A stretch of 50,951 nt of DNA, taken from the NCBI RefSeq assembly GCF_000468095.1, contig NZ_ASZC01000026.1, positions 1 through 50,951 on the forward strand, in the 5' to 3' direction. Positions 25,181 to 32,529 of the stretch are shown here, piece after piece. Origin of the DNA: Pantoea sp. AS-PWVM4. GTDB taxonomy: Bacteria > Pseudomonadota > Gammaproteobacteria > Enterobacterales > Enterobacteriaceae. The notes under the pieces were generated by a model. That model was given only the letters and a program-made list of their open reading frames with translations. It had not been told where the DNA came from and made no database searches. How positions within the stretch are numbered: the first letter of the stretch is position 1; each line of letters starts with the position of its first letter. A program made the translations under genes and the position numbers.

Positions 25181-25933
25181 ATGAGTGCAGAAACAGAAAG
25201 TAACGGAACACAGGTGATCGCTCGTGCAGCAACGATCTTACGCACGCTGGAAGATCGTCCGGCAGGGCTATCCATGTCGGCGTTGGCGAAGCTTACCGAT
25301 CTGCCACGTACCACCGTGCATCGCCTGGTCACCTCACTGGCCGCACAACAACTGCTGGTGCAGGATAGCTACGGCATCAAGCTTGGACCGGCGCTGGCAC
25401 GGCTGGCTGCATCGGCACACACCGATATCATTGCGCTGGCAAAACCGGCGATGGAAACCCTGGGTCGGCGTACGCGTGAAACGGTTGACCTCTGTGTCTG
25501 GCGCGGTAGCCATACAGTGTTGGTCAGTCAGTATCTTTCTGATCAGGAATTGCGCGTTTCATCACCAGTGAGTACTGCTTTTCCTTCACACTGCACTGCA
25601 CACGGTAAAGTGTTGTTGGCGCAGCAGCCGGATACTGTGCTGGAGGGATTATTGCCGCAGTTGAGCGAAGTACGCACCGCGCAGACCCTTCAGGGCGTAG
25701 AAAAATTGCAGCGGATGCTACAACAGATCAAGCGTGAAGGTTATGCCGTAGATCGGGAAGAACACGCCCGTGGGGTCTGTGGTATCGCGGTGGCATTGCT
25801 CAGTGGCGTTGGTGAACCTTATGCGCTGGCGTTGGCGGTGCCTTCAATCCGCTTTGATGAGCAGTTTGACCGTTTGCTGGCGGCACTGATGCAGGCGAAG
25901 GCGGAGATTGAGGCGTTGATGGCGCGTGGATAA
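25181..25933 (+). CDS. IclR-family transcriptional regulator
   Basis: A 250-aa IclR regulator. The winged helix covers about residues 12-70 (GLSMSALAKLTDLPRTTVHRLV). The effector domain covers about 75-245, with the family segments AHGKVLLAQQP, GYAVDREEHARGVCGIAVAL and AVPSIRFDE. ATG 25181 gives the usual length; upstream in-frame codons lack a ribosome site. It is divergent from the MFS gene at 23917, which it probably controls. IclR ligands are often carboxylates or aromatic acids, so a pathway acid is possible, but none can be named. Confidence 0.87.
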   Translation: MSAETESNGTQVIARAATILRTLEDRPAGLSMSALAKLTDLPRTTVHRLVTSLAAQQLLVQDSYGIKLGPALARLAASAHTDIIALAKPAMETLGRRTRETVDLCVWRGSHTVLVSQYLSDQELRVSSPVSTAFPSHCTAHGKVLLAQQPDTVLEGLLPQLSEVRTAQTLQGVEKLQRMLQQIKREGYAVDREEHARGVCGIAVALLSGVGEPYALALAVPSIRFDEQFDRLLAALMQAKAEIEALMARG

Positions 25934-25950
25934 GGTGTGGTCGTCCACAA

Positions 25951-26024
25951 CGTAGCGGCGCGATTTATCGCGTCATTCCGCGCGTGAGGCGGGGAAAAAC
26001 CGCGCGATAAATCGCGCCGCTACG
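25951..26024. repeat. 74-bp palindromic repeat (copy B, both arms)
   Basis: Perfectly complementary 22-bp arms (25951-25972 and 26003-26024) with a 30-bp GC-rich spacer. It lies between the IclR gene and convergent yafV, at the junction of the inserted region with the backbone. Confidence 0.85.
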
Positions 26025-26034
26025 GGGCGTTGCG

Positions 26035-26802
26035 TTACAACGTGAACTGATCCGCATCGCGCCACGCCGGGAAGCGATCGCGATACGCCTGCAACTCCTC
26101 CAGCGACAATTCCGCATCAATACGCGCACGGGCAAACGGCTCGGCCGCCGCCAGAATCTCACCCAGTGGTGAAATAATCCGGCTGTCGCCGCTGTACTGA
26201 TGTTGATTGCCATCGCTGCCGACGCGGTTGCAACCCGCCACATAAGCCTGGTTCTCAATCGCTCTTGCCATCAGCAGTGACTGCCAGTGCAGTGCACGCG
26301 GTGCTGGCCAGTTGGCGACGAATAACGCCAGATCATAATCATTACGGTTGCGGGTAAACACCGGGAAGCGCAAGTCATAACAAATCTGCGGCAGAATACG
26401 CCAGCCGCGCCAGGTGAATACCTCACGGGTTTCACCGGCAACATAATGCTGATGTTCATTTGCCATGCGGAACAGGTGACGCTTGTCATATTGATGCAGC
26501 GTGCCATCAGGCTCGACCAGCAGGAAACGGTTAACCGCGCCTTTTTCGGTCTGAATCGCGGCACTGCCGCCAATTAACGCATTGCTGGCTTTGGCGTGCT
26601 GATGCAACCATGCGACGACCTCTTCCTGCGGCAGCGAGCTTTCTGCCGCTTCCATCGCAAAGCCGGTGGTAAACATCTCCGGCAGCAGAATCAGATCGCG
26701 TCCTTCAATTCCCTTCAGTACACCGTCGAAATGACGCAGATTGGCCGCGCCATCCATCCAGCTCAGGGTTTCCTGCAATACGGTAATTTTTAAAGCTGAC
26801 AT
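26035..26802 (-). CDS. yafV: Omega-amidase YafV (nitrilase superfamily; MtnU-type role)
   Basis: A 255-aa nitrilase-superfamily amidase. The catalytic triad is Glu42 (LLPEMFTTGF), Lys107 (YDKRHLF) and Cys141 (QICYDLRFPVF). The enzyme type hydrolyses omega-amides of keto acids such as 2-oxoglutaramate. Its start overlaps the end of mtnE by 13 bp, so the two are co-transcribed. A glutamine-dependent transaminase produces 2-oxoglutaramate, and removing it drives methionine formation, the MtnU role in salvage. In E. coli yafV stands at this locus without mtn genes. Confidence 0.93.
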   Translation of the reverse strand: MSALKITVLQETLSWMDGAANLRHFDGVLKGIEGRDLILLPEMFTTGFAMEAAESSLPQEEVVAWLHQHAKASNALIGGSAAIQTEKGAVNRFLLVEPDGTLHQYDKRHLFRMANEHQHYVAGETREVFTWRGWRILPQICYDLRFPVFTRNRNDYDLALFVANWPAPRALHWQSLLMARAIENQAYVAGCNRVGSDGNQHQYSGDSRIISPLGEILAAAEPFARARIDAELSLEELQAYRDRFPAWRDADQFTL

Positions 26803-27950
26803 AAACGCTCCGCTGCGGCGTCGAGCGTCGCTTCCTGTTTAGCAAAGCACAGGCGGATCAGCTTATGCGGGAACGGATCGGCGCAAAATACCGACAGCGG
26901 AATGGCCGCTACGCCAACTTCTTTGGTCAGCCACTGGCAGAAGCTGACGTCATCCAGATCGGAAATCGCGCTGTAATCCGCCAGCAGGAAGTAGGTGCCT
27001 TCACAAGGCAGCACTTCAAAGCGGCTTTTCGCCAGCGCCTGCACCAGACGATCGCGACGGGCGCGATAAAATTCCGGCAGCTCACGATAATGTTCTGGCT
27101 CGGTACGTAGCATATCGGCAATCGCCAGTTGCGCCGGGGTATTCACCGAAAAGGTGAGATACTGATGCACTTTGCGGATCTCGGCGCTGATGGCGGCCGG
27201 TGCCACGCAGTAACCCACTTTCCAGCCGGTCATATGGAAGGTTTTACCAAAAGATGACACGGCAATTGCCCGCTGACGCAGTTCGGCATGGGCCAGCACG
27301 CTGGCGTGTCCCTCTTCGGCGAAGCAGATGTGCTCGTAAACTTCATCGCTCAGGACATAGATTTCCTGCTCGGCGATCGCCTGCCACAGCGCAGCGTAAT
27401 CGCTTTTGCGCCACACGGTAGCGGAAGGATTGTGCGGCGTATTCAGGATCACCAGACGGGTTTTAGCACTCAGCAGGCTGCGGAATTCAGCCCAGTCGAC
27501 GCGGAAACCCGGCGGCTGCAAGGCGATGCGTTTCAGCACGCCACCGGCCAGTTGTACCGCCGGGGCATAGCTGTCGTAGCTGGGATCAAAACAGATCACT
27601 TCATCGCCCGGGCGCACCAACGCGGTGATGGCGGCATATAAGGCTTCGGTGGCACCGGCGGTGACGGTAATATCGCTGTTGACGTCCGGCTGGTGGCCAT
27701 ACAACTCAGCGGTTTTGGCGGCGATGGCTTCGCGCAGCGGCAGTGCACCGGTCATCGGCGCATACTGGTTAGCGCCCTGGCTGACGTGCCAGGCCAGGCG
27801 CTCCTGTAAATAGCGTGGACCGTCGAAATCAGGGAAGCCCTGAGACAGGTTGATAGCGTTATATTGCTGCGCCAGCGCGCTCATTTGGGTAAAAATGGTA
27901 GTGCCGAGCGCCGGTAATTTGCTCTCGGGAATCAGGTTGTGCTGCGTCAT
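26790..27950 (-). CDS. mtnE: Methionine/2-oxo-4-methylthiobutyrate aminotransferase (YbdL-like MtnE)
   Basis: A 386-aa class-I/II PLP aminotransferase close to E. coli YbdL. PLP Lys236 lies in SSFGKTFHMTGWKVGY, the cofactor Asp in LSDEVYEHI, and the AINLSQGFPDF start is typical of the glutamine-transaminase-K group. It transaminates 2-oxo-4-methylthiobutyrate to methionine, the last step of salvage. It is followed by overlapping yafV and is divergent from mtnB across a gap with tandem met-boxes, which fits MetJ control. Confidence 0.9.
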   Translation of the reverse strand: MTQHNLIPESKLPALGTTIFTQMSALAQQYNAINLSQGFPDFDGPRYLQERLAWHVSQGANQYAPMTGALPLREAIAAKTAELYGHQPDVNSDITVTAGATEALYAAITALVRPGDEVICFDPSYDSYAPAVQLAGGVLKRIALQPPGFRVDWAEFRSLLSAKTRLVILNTPHNPSATVWRKSDYAALWQAIAEQEIYVLSDEVYEHICFAEEGHASVLAHAELRQRAIAVSSFGKTFHMTGWKVGYCVAPAAISAEIRKVHQYLTFSVNTPAQLAIADMLRTEPEHYRELPEFYRARRDRLVQALAKSRFEVLPCEGTYFLLADYSAISDLDDVSFCQWLTKEVGVAAIPLSVFCADPFPHKLIRLCFAKQEATLDAAAERLCQL

Positions 27951-28036
27951 TGATCTTTGCCTTCAGCGCGAATGTCGTTGCGGAGTTAACCCTCTGTTGC
28001 TGCCACTATAAACAGGATGTTAATATTTGGCAATCG

Positions 28037-28052
28037 AGACGCTTAGACGTCC
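28037..28052. promoter_or_regulatory. MetJ operator (two met-boxes) between mtnE and mtnB
   Basis: Tandem 8-mers AGACGCTT and AGACGTCC match the met-box AGACGTCT at 13 of 16 positions. They lie 30 bp before the mtnB ATG and 87 bp from the mtnE start, so both directions could be repressed by MetJ with S-adenosylmethionine. Confidence 0.7.
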
Positions 28053-28081
28053 AAACTAACCTGCGGGATATCAACATCGCT

Positions 28082-28696
28082 ATGACCGATTTTCTTCCAC
28101 TGGAACAGTTGGTGGCGGCCTGCCACTGGATTGGCGCAAAAGGCTGGGCACCGGCCACTGGCGGCAACATGTCGGTGCGTCAGGATGACGAATATTGTCT
28201 GCTGAGCGCATCGGGCAAGGATAAAGGGCGTCTGACGCGTGATGACTTTATTCAGGTAGAGATCGCTACTAACGCGGTGCCCTCCGGGCGTAAGCCGTCG
28301 GCGGAAACTGGCCTGCATACCTTAATCTATCGCCTGTTTCCGCAAGCAGGCGCGGTGTTGCATACCCATACGGTGAACTCGACGGTATTGTCGCGCGTGG
28401 AAAAGGGCAGCGCGTTGCTGCTGAGTGGTTATGAGATGCAGAAAACCCTCGCCGGTCAGGAGACTCACCTTAACACCGTCGCGATTCCCCTGTTCGATAA
28501 CGACCAGGATATTGATGCACTGGCGGAACGTATTGCGGCTTTTGCCCGTGAGACGCCGCTGCGTTACGGCTTTTTGCTCCGCGGCCACGGTCTGACCTGC
28601 TGGGGCAAAGACGTCAATGAAGCCCGCCGTCATCTGGAAGGGCTGGAATTTTTGTTTGAATGTGAACTACAACGTCGGCTGCTGGAGGCCAGATGA
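28082..28696 (+). CDS. mtnB: Methylthioribulose-1-phosphate dehydratase
   Basis: A 204-aa class-II aldolase-fold zinc enzyme that dehydrates 5-methylthioribulose-1-phosphate. Zinc histidines are in GAVLHTHTVNS and LLRGHGLTCWG. The phosphate-binding start is WAPATGGNMSVR. ATG 28082 is chosen over the upstream in-frame start at 27950 because the upstream part covers the met-box region and lacks family similarity. It is the first gene of mtnBCD, and its TGA overlaps mtnC by 4 bp. Confidence 0.94.
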   Translation: MTDFLPLEQLVAACHWIGAKGWAPATGGNMSVRQDDEYCLLSASGKDKGRLTRDDFIQVEIATNAVPSGRKPSAETGLHTLIYRLFPQAGAVLHTHTVNSTVLSRVEKGSALLLSGYEMQKTLAGQETHLNTVAIPLFDNDQDIDALAERIAAFARETPLRYGFLLRGHGLTCWGKDVNEARRHLEGLEFLFECELQRRLLEAR

Positions 28697-29376
28697 TTCG
28701 CGCAATTGTTACCGATATTGAAGGCACCACCAGCGATATTCGCTTTGTCCACAACGTGCTGTTCCCCTATGCCCGTCAGCATCTGACGGCGTTTGTTCGT
28801 GAACATCAGGACGATGCGCCAGTGGCGGCGGCGCTTGCGGCGGTACGTGAGGAGTCCGGCGCAGCGCAAGCTTCGCTGGACGAGGTGATTGCTACGCTGC
28901 TGAGCTACATCGATCAGGATCGCAAATCACCCGGCCTGAAAGCGTTGCAGGGCATGATCTGGCGAGATGGCTATGTCAGTGGCCAGTTTACCGGCCATCT
29001 CTACCCGGATGTGTTACCCGCATTTGAACGCTGGCAACAGCAGGGCAAGGCGCTGTATGTATATTCCTCCGGTTCGGTGGCGGCGCAGAAATTATTATTT
29101 GGCTACAGCGATGAAGGTGATTTAACGTCGTTGTTTAGCGGCTATTTTGACACTGGCGTCGGTGCCAAGCGCGAAACCCAGTCCTATCGCAATATCGCGC
29201 AGCAGATTGGTTATGCGCCGTCGGAACTGTTGTTCCTGTCCGATATTCATCAGGAACTGGATGCTGCTGCCGAAGCGGGTTGGCATACCCTGCAATTAAT
29301 TCGCGGCGAGGCGGATAGCGAAAGCCGTCATCGTCAGGTAAATGATTTTTCCCAGATTAACCCGGAGTCGATTTAG
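28693..29376 (+). CDS. mtnC: Enolase-phosphatase E1
   Basis: A 227-aa HAD-superfamily enzyme that enolises and dephosphorylates 2,3-diketo-5-methylthiopentyl-1-phosphate to acireductone. HAD motif I is TDIEGTT (Asp8, Glu10), motif II is VYSSGSV and the late acidic motif is FLSDIHQELD. It is coupled to mtnB by a 4-bp overlap, with mtnD starting 1 bp after its stop. Confidence 0.95.
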   Translation: MIRAIVTDIEGTTSDIRFVHNVLFPYARQHLTAFVREHQDDAPVAAALAAVREESGAAQASLDEVIATLLSYIDQDRKSPGLKALQGMIWRDGYVSGQFTGHLYPDVLPAFERWQQQGKALYVYSSGSVAAQKLLFGYSDEGDLTSLFSGYFDTGVGAKRETQSYRNIAQQIGYAPSELLFLSDIHQELDAAAEAGWHTLQLIRGEADSESRHRQVNDFSQINPESI

Positions 29377-29377
29377 G

Positions 29378-29920
29378 ATGAGTGCACTGACCATTTTTAC
29401 CGATACCGAAGCCAGCCAGCCGGTGTGGCACAGTACCGATGCAGAAGCGATTCGCGAGCGTCTCAACGCCAAAGGCGTGCGTTTTGAACGCTGGGAAGCG
29501 GATCGCGATCTGGGTGCCAACCCGGATTCTGACACGGTGATCAACGCGTATCAGCATGCGATCGATCGTCTGGTGGCCGAAAAAGGTTATCAGAGCTGGG
29601 ATGTGTTGAGCATGCGTGCCGACAACCCGCAGAAAGAAGCGCTGCGCAGCAAGTTTCTTAATGAACATACCCACAGCGAAGATGAAGTTCGCTTCTTTGT
29701 TGAAGGTTCAGGTCTGTTCTGCCTGCATCTGGATGGTCAGGTTTACCAGATCCTGTGTGAAAAACAGGACCTGATTTCAGTGCCGGCTGGCACGCCGCAT
29801 TGGTTTGATATGGGTTCTGAGCCGCACTTTACCGCCATCCGTATTTTCGACAACCAGGAAGGCTGGATTGCGAACTTCACTGGCGACAGCATTGCGGATG
29901 CTTATCCGCGTCTGGCTTGA
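29378..29920 (+). CDS. mtnD: Acireductone dioxygenase
   Basis: A 180-aa cupin that oxidises acireductone. The metal ligands are His97, His99, Glu103 (HTHSEDE) and His141 (AGTPHWFDMG). With iron the family gives the methionine precursor plus formate; with nickel it gives an off-pathway product plus CO. ATG 29378 follows an AGGA overlapping the mtnC stop. It is the last gene before a tandem palindromic array and convergent mtnA. Confidence 0.95.
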   Translation: MSALTIFTDTEASQPVWHSTDAEAIRERLNAKGVRFERWEADRDLGANPDSDTVINAYQHAIDRLVAEKGYQSWDVLSMRADNPQKEALRSKFLNEHTHSEDEVRFFVEGSGLFCLHLDGQVYQILCEKQDLISVPAGTPHWFDMGSEPHFTAIRIFDNQEGWIANFTGDSIADAYPRLA

Positions 29921-29937
29921 TTTGGCGCGAGTTATGG

Positions 29938-30117
29938 CCCTCACCCTAACCCTCTCCCGCAAGCGGGAGAGGGGACCGATCGAGCCTATGGCACATCTCC
30001 CTCTCTCTATGGGAGAGGGGATCGAGCATATTGCACATCTCCCTCTCTCTATGGGAGAGGGGATCGAGCCTATGGCACATCTCCCTCTCCCTCATGGGAG
30101 AGGGCCGGGGTGAGGGT
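29938..30117. repeat. Tandem palindromic array 1 (42-bp units)
   Basis: Three units of 42-43 bp (29979-30020, 30021-30062, 30063-30105). Each has a linker of the form ATCGAGCCTATGGCACATCT followed by a CCCTCTC...GAGAGGG palindrome. The array is capped on the left by CCCTCACCCTAACCCTCTCC and on the right by GGGTGAGGG. It fills the gap between convergent mtnD and mtnA. The same structure in reverse orientation is at 38650-38908. Confidence 0.9.
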
Positions 30118-30139
30118 AACAGACCGCACCTCACCACAC

Positions 30140-31162
30140 TCACCTAACCTGAAAAATCCCCTCTTTAACCTGCTCAGGCGTCACCACGCCGGTATCCAGC
30201 ACCCAACCACTGATTAACGCCGCGGGCGTGACATCAAACGCCGGGTTGTAAACGGCGGCGTTCTCTGGTGCCCACTGTACGCTGCCAAAACTGCCTACTA
30301 CGCCGGTGACTTCGCTGGCGGCGCGTTGTTCAATCGGAATGGCGTCGCCATTCGGGCACAGGCGGTCCAGCGTGGTATGCGGTGCCGCTACATAGAACGG
30401 AACGCCGTGGTACTGTGCCAGCACCGCCAGGCTGTAGGTGCCTATTTTATTCGCCACATCGCCATTGGCCGCAATGCGATCCGCACCAACCCAAATGGCA
30501 TCAACCACGCCGCGCGCCATCAGGCTGGCAGCCATTGAATCGGTGATCAGATGGTAAGGAATCCCCAACTCACCCAATTCCCATGCGGTCAGACGGCCCC
30601 CCTGTAACAACGGACGGGTTTCATCCACCCAAACATTTTTCACCTTACCCTGCTGGTGCGCATGAGCAATCACCCCCAGCGCGGTGCCGACACCCGCGGT
30701 TGCCAGGCCTCCGGTGTTGCAGTGGGTCAGCAACTGGCTGCCTGGCTTCACTAACGCGCTACCTGCCCGGGCAATGTTGTCGCACAACTGTTTATCTTCC
30801 TCTACCAGGCGCAGTGCCTCGTGGGTCAGCGCGCTGACAAAATCCGGCTGTGCCAGCGCCACTTTCATACGATCGAGGTTGTTCATCAGATTCACCGCCG
30901 TCGGACGCGCCGCACGCAGTACCTCCAGCGCTTCAGCCAGTGCCGCCTGCGCCATGCCCTGTTCCGCCAGCAACGCCAGCAGCAGGCTGGCGGAAAGGCC
31001 GATTAACGGTGCGCCACGCACCCGTAAAGCGTGGATTAGATCAACCAGTTGTGCGACATCGTGTGCAGGCAACCAATTTTTCTGCTGGGGCAGCGCCTGC
31101 TGGTCGAGGATCCAGAGCTGGTTATCGCGAATTTCCAGGCTGGTAGTGCGAAGTGTTTGCAT
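30140..31162 (-). CDS. mtnA: Methylthioribose-1-phosphate isomerase
   Basis: A 340-aa member of the eIF2B-alpha/MtnA family. It converts 5-methylthioribose-1-phosphate to the ribulose form. Family marks are the Cys region LLTHCNTGGLATAGVGTALG, the acidic VWVDETRPLLQG and the Asp region WVGADRIAANGDVANKIGTY. It is divergent from mtnK across a 105-bp gap with a met-box cluster, and convergent to mtnD with array 1 between. Confidence 0.95.
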   Translation of the reverse strand: MQTLRTTSLEIRDNQLWILDQQALPQQKNWLPAHDVAQLVDLIHALRVRGAPLIGLSASLLLALLAEQGMAQAALAEALEVLRAARPTAVNLMNNLDRMKVALAQPDFVSALTHEALRLVEEDKQLCDNIARAGSALVKPGSQLLTHCNTGGLATAGVGTALGVIAHAHQQGKVKNVWVDETRPLLQGGRLTAWELGELGIPYHLITDSMAASLMARGVVDAIWVGADRIAANGDVANKIGTYSLAVLAQYHGVPFYVAAPHTTLDRLCPNGDAIPIEQRAASEVTGVVGSFGSVQWAPENAAVYNPAFDVTPAALISGWVLDTGVVTPEQVKEGIFQVR

Positions 31163-31214
31163 GGTGTGAAATCCCTGTTGCGTTAATGGCGGCTATTGTG
31201 CCAACATGCGTGAC

Positions 31215-31238
31215 GGATGTATAGACGTCTGAACGGCT
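31215..31238. promoter_or_regulatory. MetJ operator between mtnA and mtnK
   Basis: A perfect met-box AGACGTCT (31223-31230) is flanked in phase by weaker boxes GGATGTAT and GAACGGCT (5 of 8 each). It lies 30-53 bp before the mtnK ATG in the shared promoter region with mtnA. Confidence 0.7.
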
Positions 31239-31267
31239 TATTACTTACGATTCACGAGGAACAGGCA

Positions 31268-32467
31268 ATGTCGCAATACCGTACGTTCACCGCTGCCGAT
31301 GCTGTGGAATATGCAAAACAATTTGGCGGTGTGGACGATCCGTCAGCGCTGGTGAGCGCCGAGGAGATCGGTGATGGAAATCTTAACCTGGTATTTAAGA
31401 TTTACGACAACCAGGGCGTCAGCCGTGTGGTGGTTAAGCAGGCGCTGCCTTATGTGCGCTGCGTCGGTGAATCCTGGCCGTTAACCCTGGATCGTGCCCG
31501 TCTGGAAGCGCAGACGTTGGTAGAACACTACAAACATTGCCCGCAGCATACCGTGCACGTAACCCATTACGATGCCGATCTGGCGGTGATGGTGATGGAA
31601 GATCTCTCCAGCCATCGCATCTGGCGTGGTGAGCTGGTGAAAGGCGCATATTATCCGCAGGCGGCCAGCCAATTGGGCGAATACCTGGCGCAGACCCTGT
31701 TCCATACCTCCGATTTCATTCTGCATCCGCATAAGAAAAAAGCCGAAGTTGCGCGCTTTATCAACCCGGAGATGTGTGAAATCACTGAAGACCTGTTCTT
31801 CAACGACCCCTATATCGACCATGAACGCAACAAATATCCGGCAGCGCTGCAATCGCTGGTGGAAAGCCTGCGCAGCGATGATGCGCTGAGAATTGCGGTG
31901 GCTGGTCTGAAGCACCGTTTCTTTGCCGATGCGGAAGCCTTGTTACACGGCGATATTCACAGCGGATCAATCTTTGTGGCGGATGGCAGCCTGAAAGCGA
32001 TTGATGCGGAATTTGGCTACTTCGGTCCGATTGGTTTTGATGTTGGCACCGCGCTGGGGAACCTGCTGATTAACTACTGCTGCCTGCCGGGTCTGCTGGC
32101 CCCGCGTGAAGCGGCGGAAGCGCGCGAACGTCGCCTGAGCGATGTTCATCAGGTCTGGAGCATTTTCGAGAGCCGTTTCCTCGAGCTGGCTGCCGCCAAA
32201 ACCTCCGACGTGGCGCTGGCATATCCGGGTTATGCCGCAGCCTTCCTGCGTAAAGTCTGGAGCGATACCATCGGTTACTGCGGCACCGAGCTGATTCGCC
32301 GTACCGTAGGGATGTCGCATGTGGCGGATTTCAAACTGATTGGCGATGATGCGATGCGTACCGAGTGCATTCGCAGCTGTATCACCCTGGGACGCACGTT
32401 GATTCTGGCGGCTAACCATATTGATGATGTTGATGGATTGATTGCCCGGATTCGTCAGGCGGGATAA
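31268..32467 (+). CDS. mtnK: S-methyl-5-thioribose kinase
   Basis: A 399-aa choline-kinase-like small-molecule kinase, the same length as the Klebsiella enzyme. It phosphorylates methylthioribose at C1 with ATP. The glycine loop is IGDGNLNLVF, the catalytic loop is LLHGDIHSGSIF with Asp229, and the metal region is DAEFGYFGPIGFD. ATG 31268 is preceded by GAGGAA; the upstream in-frame start at 31217 would run through the met-boxes. The kinase indicates that methylthioribose, made internally or imported, is salvaged. Confidence 0.95.
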   Translation: MSQYRTFTAADAVEYAKQFGGVDDPSALVSAEEIGDGNLNLVFKIYDNQGVSRVVVKQALPYVRCVGESWPLTLDRARLEAQTLVEHYKHCPQHTVHVTHYDADLAVMVMEDLSSHRIWRGELVKGAYYPQAASQLGEYLAQTLFHTSDFILHPHKKKAEVARFINPEMCEITEDLFFNDPYIDHERNKYPAALQSLVESLRSDDALRIAVAGLKHRFFADAEALLHGDIHSGSIFVADGSLKAIDAEFGYFGPIGFDVGTALGNLLINYCCLPGLLAPREAAEARERRLSDVHQVWSIFESRFLELAAAKTSDVALAYPGYAAAFLRKVWSDTIGYCGTELIRRTVGMSHVADFKLIGDDAMRTECIRSCITLGRTLILAANHIDDVDGLIARIRQAG

Positions 32468-32480
32468 ATCGTTCAGCAAG

Positions 32481-32517
32481 CGCGATAAATCGCGCCGCTA
32501 CGACTTCGTGCGGCGCG
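32481..32517. repeat. Single arm of palindromic repeat (copy C) forming a terminator hairpin
   Basis: 32481-32502 repeats one 22-bp arm of the elements at 12895 and 25951. Its end CGCGCCGC (32491-32498) pairs with GCGGCGCG (32510-32517), and three T follow. The repeat may thus serve as the 3' end of mtnK, convergent with fadE. Confidence 0.65.
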
Positions 32518-32529
32518 TTTCGTCATCGG

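Noticed and set aside
25055..25332. Upstream extension of the MFS gene at 23917
   Set aside because: The extension is antisense to the IclR helix-turn-helix and lacks a membrane segment; ATG 25041 has a good ribosome site.
8653..26024. Genomic island integrated at tRNA-Asp with an attachment-site duplication
   Set aside because: No second copy of the tRNA 3' end at the far border and no integrase gene. The repeat at 25951 is the dispersed palindrome family.
27950..28081. N-terminal extension of mtnB
   Set aside because: It would place the met-box operator inside coding sequence and lacks the family N-terminus; ATG 28082 gives the usual length.
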